Assembly: GCA_030669485.1 (NCBI GenBank)
Contig: DAOVDL010000030.1
Location: 1-7,223 of the forward strand
Length of the DNA stretch: 7,223 nucleotides
Reading direction: 5' to 3'
Source of the DNA: Candidatus Bathyarchaeota archaeon
Lineage (GTDB): Archaea; Thermoproteota; Bathyarchaeia; Hecatellales; Hecatellaceae
The position numbers and the translations under genes were made by a program. Below the pieces are notes generated by a model. It was not told where the DNA came from. It did no database searches and saw nothing but the letters and a program-made list of their open reading frames with translations. Below are positions 5,701 to 7,223 of this stretch, one piece after another (positions within the stretch are counted from its first letter, which is position 1; the number at the start of each line of letters is the position of its first letter).

Positions 5701-5770
5701 CCGCCGTTCCTCCTAAGCTACCATTTAGGCAACTGACTAAGATCTGCGGCTTCGGAAGCTAAGCAAGGCA

Positions 5771-5778
5771 TTTTTAAA
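5771..5778 (+). promoter_or_regulatory. Candidate upstream rRNA promoter TATA box
   Basis: TTTTTAAA is a good archaeal TATA-like sequence that would start transcription near 5800. It is followed by a second AT-rich stretch, TTTATAG (5781-5787). Archaeal rRNA genes often have tandem promoters, so this may be the distal one. Position is the only support. Confidence 0.35.
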
Positions 5779-5839
5779 TGTTTATAGAAAAACCTTACCA
5801 CTCACCCCACTAATCTTCACTATCACCGATAAGTAACCC

Positions 5840-5846
5840 TTATATG
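5840..5846 (+). promoter_or_regulatory. Candidate main rRNA promoter TATA box
   Basis: TTATATG lies in an otherwise GC-mixed stretch and would place initiation near 5868-5871, just before the structured leader begins. That would give a 16S 5' leader of about 200 nt. No clear purine-rich BRE precedes it. A TCTATACTT at 5860-5868 is a weaker alternative. Confidence 0.45.
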
Positions 5847-5888
5847 ACGCTCCCATGTCTCTATACTTTGCCGAGGAGAAAATAAGTC

Positions 5889-5973
5889 GCCCGTGGCCTC
5901 ATATGCGGCGGCGTCGAATAGACTGTGAAGACGTTTAGTCTGAGGATGACAAATTCGACCTCCGGTCACGGGC
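5889..5973 (+). other. Nested stem-loop in the pre-16S leader
   Basis: Three nested helices are perfect or nearly so. The outer helix is GCCCGTGGCC (5889-5898) with GGTCACGGGC (5964-5973), ten pairs with one G-U. The middle is GTCGAAT (5913-5919) with ATTCGAC (5953-5959). The inner is AGACT (5920-5924) with AGTCT (5937-5941), closed by a 12-base loop. An 11-base asymmetric bulge lies between the inner and middle helices on the 3' side. The outer arms look like a tRNA acceptor stem, but no T-arm or anticodon arm fits. It is most simply a folded 5' external transcribed spacer; a riboregulatory or small-RNA role is possible. Confidence 0.65.
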
Positions 5974-5983
5974 ACACTATGAA

Positions 5984-6010
5984 GACCTAAGTAAGCAAAG
6001 CCTTTAGGTC
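5984..6010 (+). other. Second leader hairpin
   Basis: GACCTAA (5984-5990) pairs with TTAGGTC (6004-6010), with a possible eighth G-U pair, around a 13-base loop. Its 5' side lies in the second copy of ACTRTGAAGAC (5976-5986), first seen at 5922-5932 in the preceding nested stem-loop. It is probably part of the same leader fold. Confidence 0.55.
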
Positions 6011-6073
6011 CGATGTGGGTTTATTGCACCGCCATTTCCGATCGACTTTTGGCTGTATTCTATATAATTGTGA

Positions 6074-7223
<1,150 letters not shown>

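Larger units (their letters stand above)
5701..6073 (+). other. Non-coding region upstream of 16S: promoters and pre-rRNA leader
   Basis: I see no protein gene or tRNA in these 373 bases. After the cimA stop there is a weak hairpin (CCTAAG 5712-5717 with TTTAGG 5724-5729, one G-U pair) without a T-run. Two TATA-like boxes follow (near 5771 and 5840), then the structured leader from about 5870. The last 60 bases before 16S are AT-rich and likely contain the 5' half of the archaeal pre-16S processing stem, whose 3' half lies beyond the window. Confidence 0.7.

Noticed and set aside
5753..5764. CGGAAGCTAAGC, identical to the universally conserved core of 5S rRNA
   Set aside because: The flanks on both sides do not continue as 5S rRNA, and part of the motif is explained by the local palindrome GCTTCGGAAGC. 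It is kept only as a coincidence or a very short remnant.
5925..5949. C/D box small RNA: GTGAAGA (C-like), CTGA (D'-like, 5940-5943) and AGGATGA (C'-like, 5943-5949)
   Set aside because: Both C boxes deviate from RUGAUGA, the first guide would be only about 8 nt, D' and C' overlap, and no final D box follows within a usual distance.
5889..5977. tRNA-like outline: a 7-bp acceptor-like stem GCCCGTG/CACGGGC enclosing a D-arm-like and an anticodon-arm-like segment
   Set aside because: No T-arm with TTCRANY in the right place, the internal loop is 12 rather than 7 bases, and the spacing around the acceptor stem does not fit a tRNA, with or without an intron.
6059..6069. TATA-like CTATATAATTG immediately before 16S as the rRNA promoter
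   Set aside because: It ends only about 5 nt before the mature 16S end, so initiation from it would fall inside the mature rRNA. It is more likely the AT-rich mature-end flank.

Overview
The window is archaeal. Its right end is the 5' three quarters of an archaeal 16S rRNA gene, with the archaeal 5' end, the archaeal 344 region and the universal 515, 806 and 915 sites. The protein genes fit this: GTG and ATG starts, TATA-like boxes about 26 nt from leaderless starts, and genes with short Shine-Dalgarno sites. The 16S stretch around 6531-6550 resembles what I remember of the Bathyarchaeia (MCG) probe site, so a Bathyarchaeia-like lineage is my best guess. That placement is uncertain.

Layout. 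1-206: a degenerate tandem array with a 20-bp period, in two blocks, each closed by a C7 tract. 207-510: a hairpin, a minus-strand U-tract and a probable small minus-strand gene, possibly frameshifted near its 5' end. 531-570: a divergent promoter region. 579-2574: a compact plus-strand gene cluster of a small zinc-ribbon protein, a four-helix DUF350-type membrane protein, an exported membrane-anchored transglutaminase-like protein, and an RNase HI-like protein. The last three are joined by an ATGA overlap and a 29-bp overlap. 2630-3895: a GMP synthase ATP-pyrophosphatase subunit with its own leaderless-type promoter and a C-terminal region that appears to hold two dimerization subdomains. 3982-5700: a citramalate synthase of the long CimA type. 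5701-6073: no protein gene; it holds candidate rRNA promoters and a strongly structured pre-16S leader. 6074 to the end: 16S rRNA, cut by the window edge.

How the genes relate. The cluster at 579-2574 pairs two envelope proteins (DUF350 and transglutaminase-like) that are translationally coupled, so they probably act together at the membrane. The zinc-ribbon and RNase H genes look co-transcribed rather than functionally linked. GMP synthase (purine synthesis) and CimA (isoleucine synthesis from pyruvate) are housekeeping enzymes under separate control. The glutaminase partner of the GMP synthase is not in the window.

The points most worth a second look are the eukaryote-like C-terminal architecture of the GMP synthase subunit, the 20-bp iteron-like array, the RNase HI with Gly in place of its fourth catalytic Asp, the structured rRNA leader, and a 19-nt element shared between the cimA start region and the 16S leader. 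I see no CRISPR array, transposase or tRNA gene.
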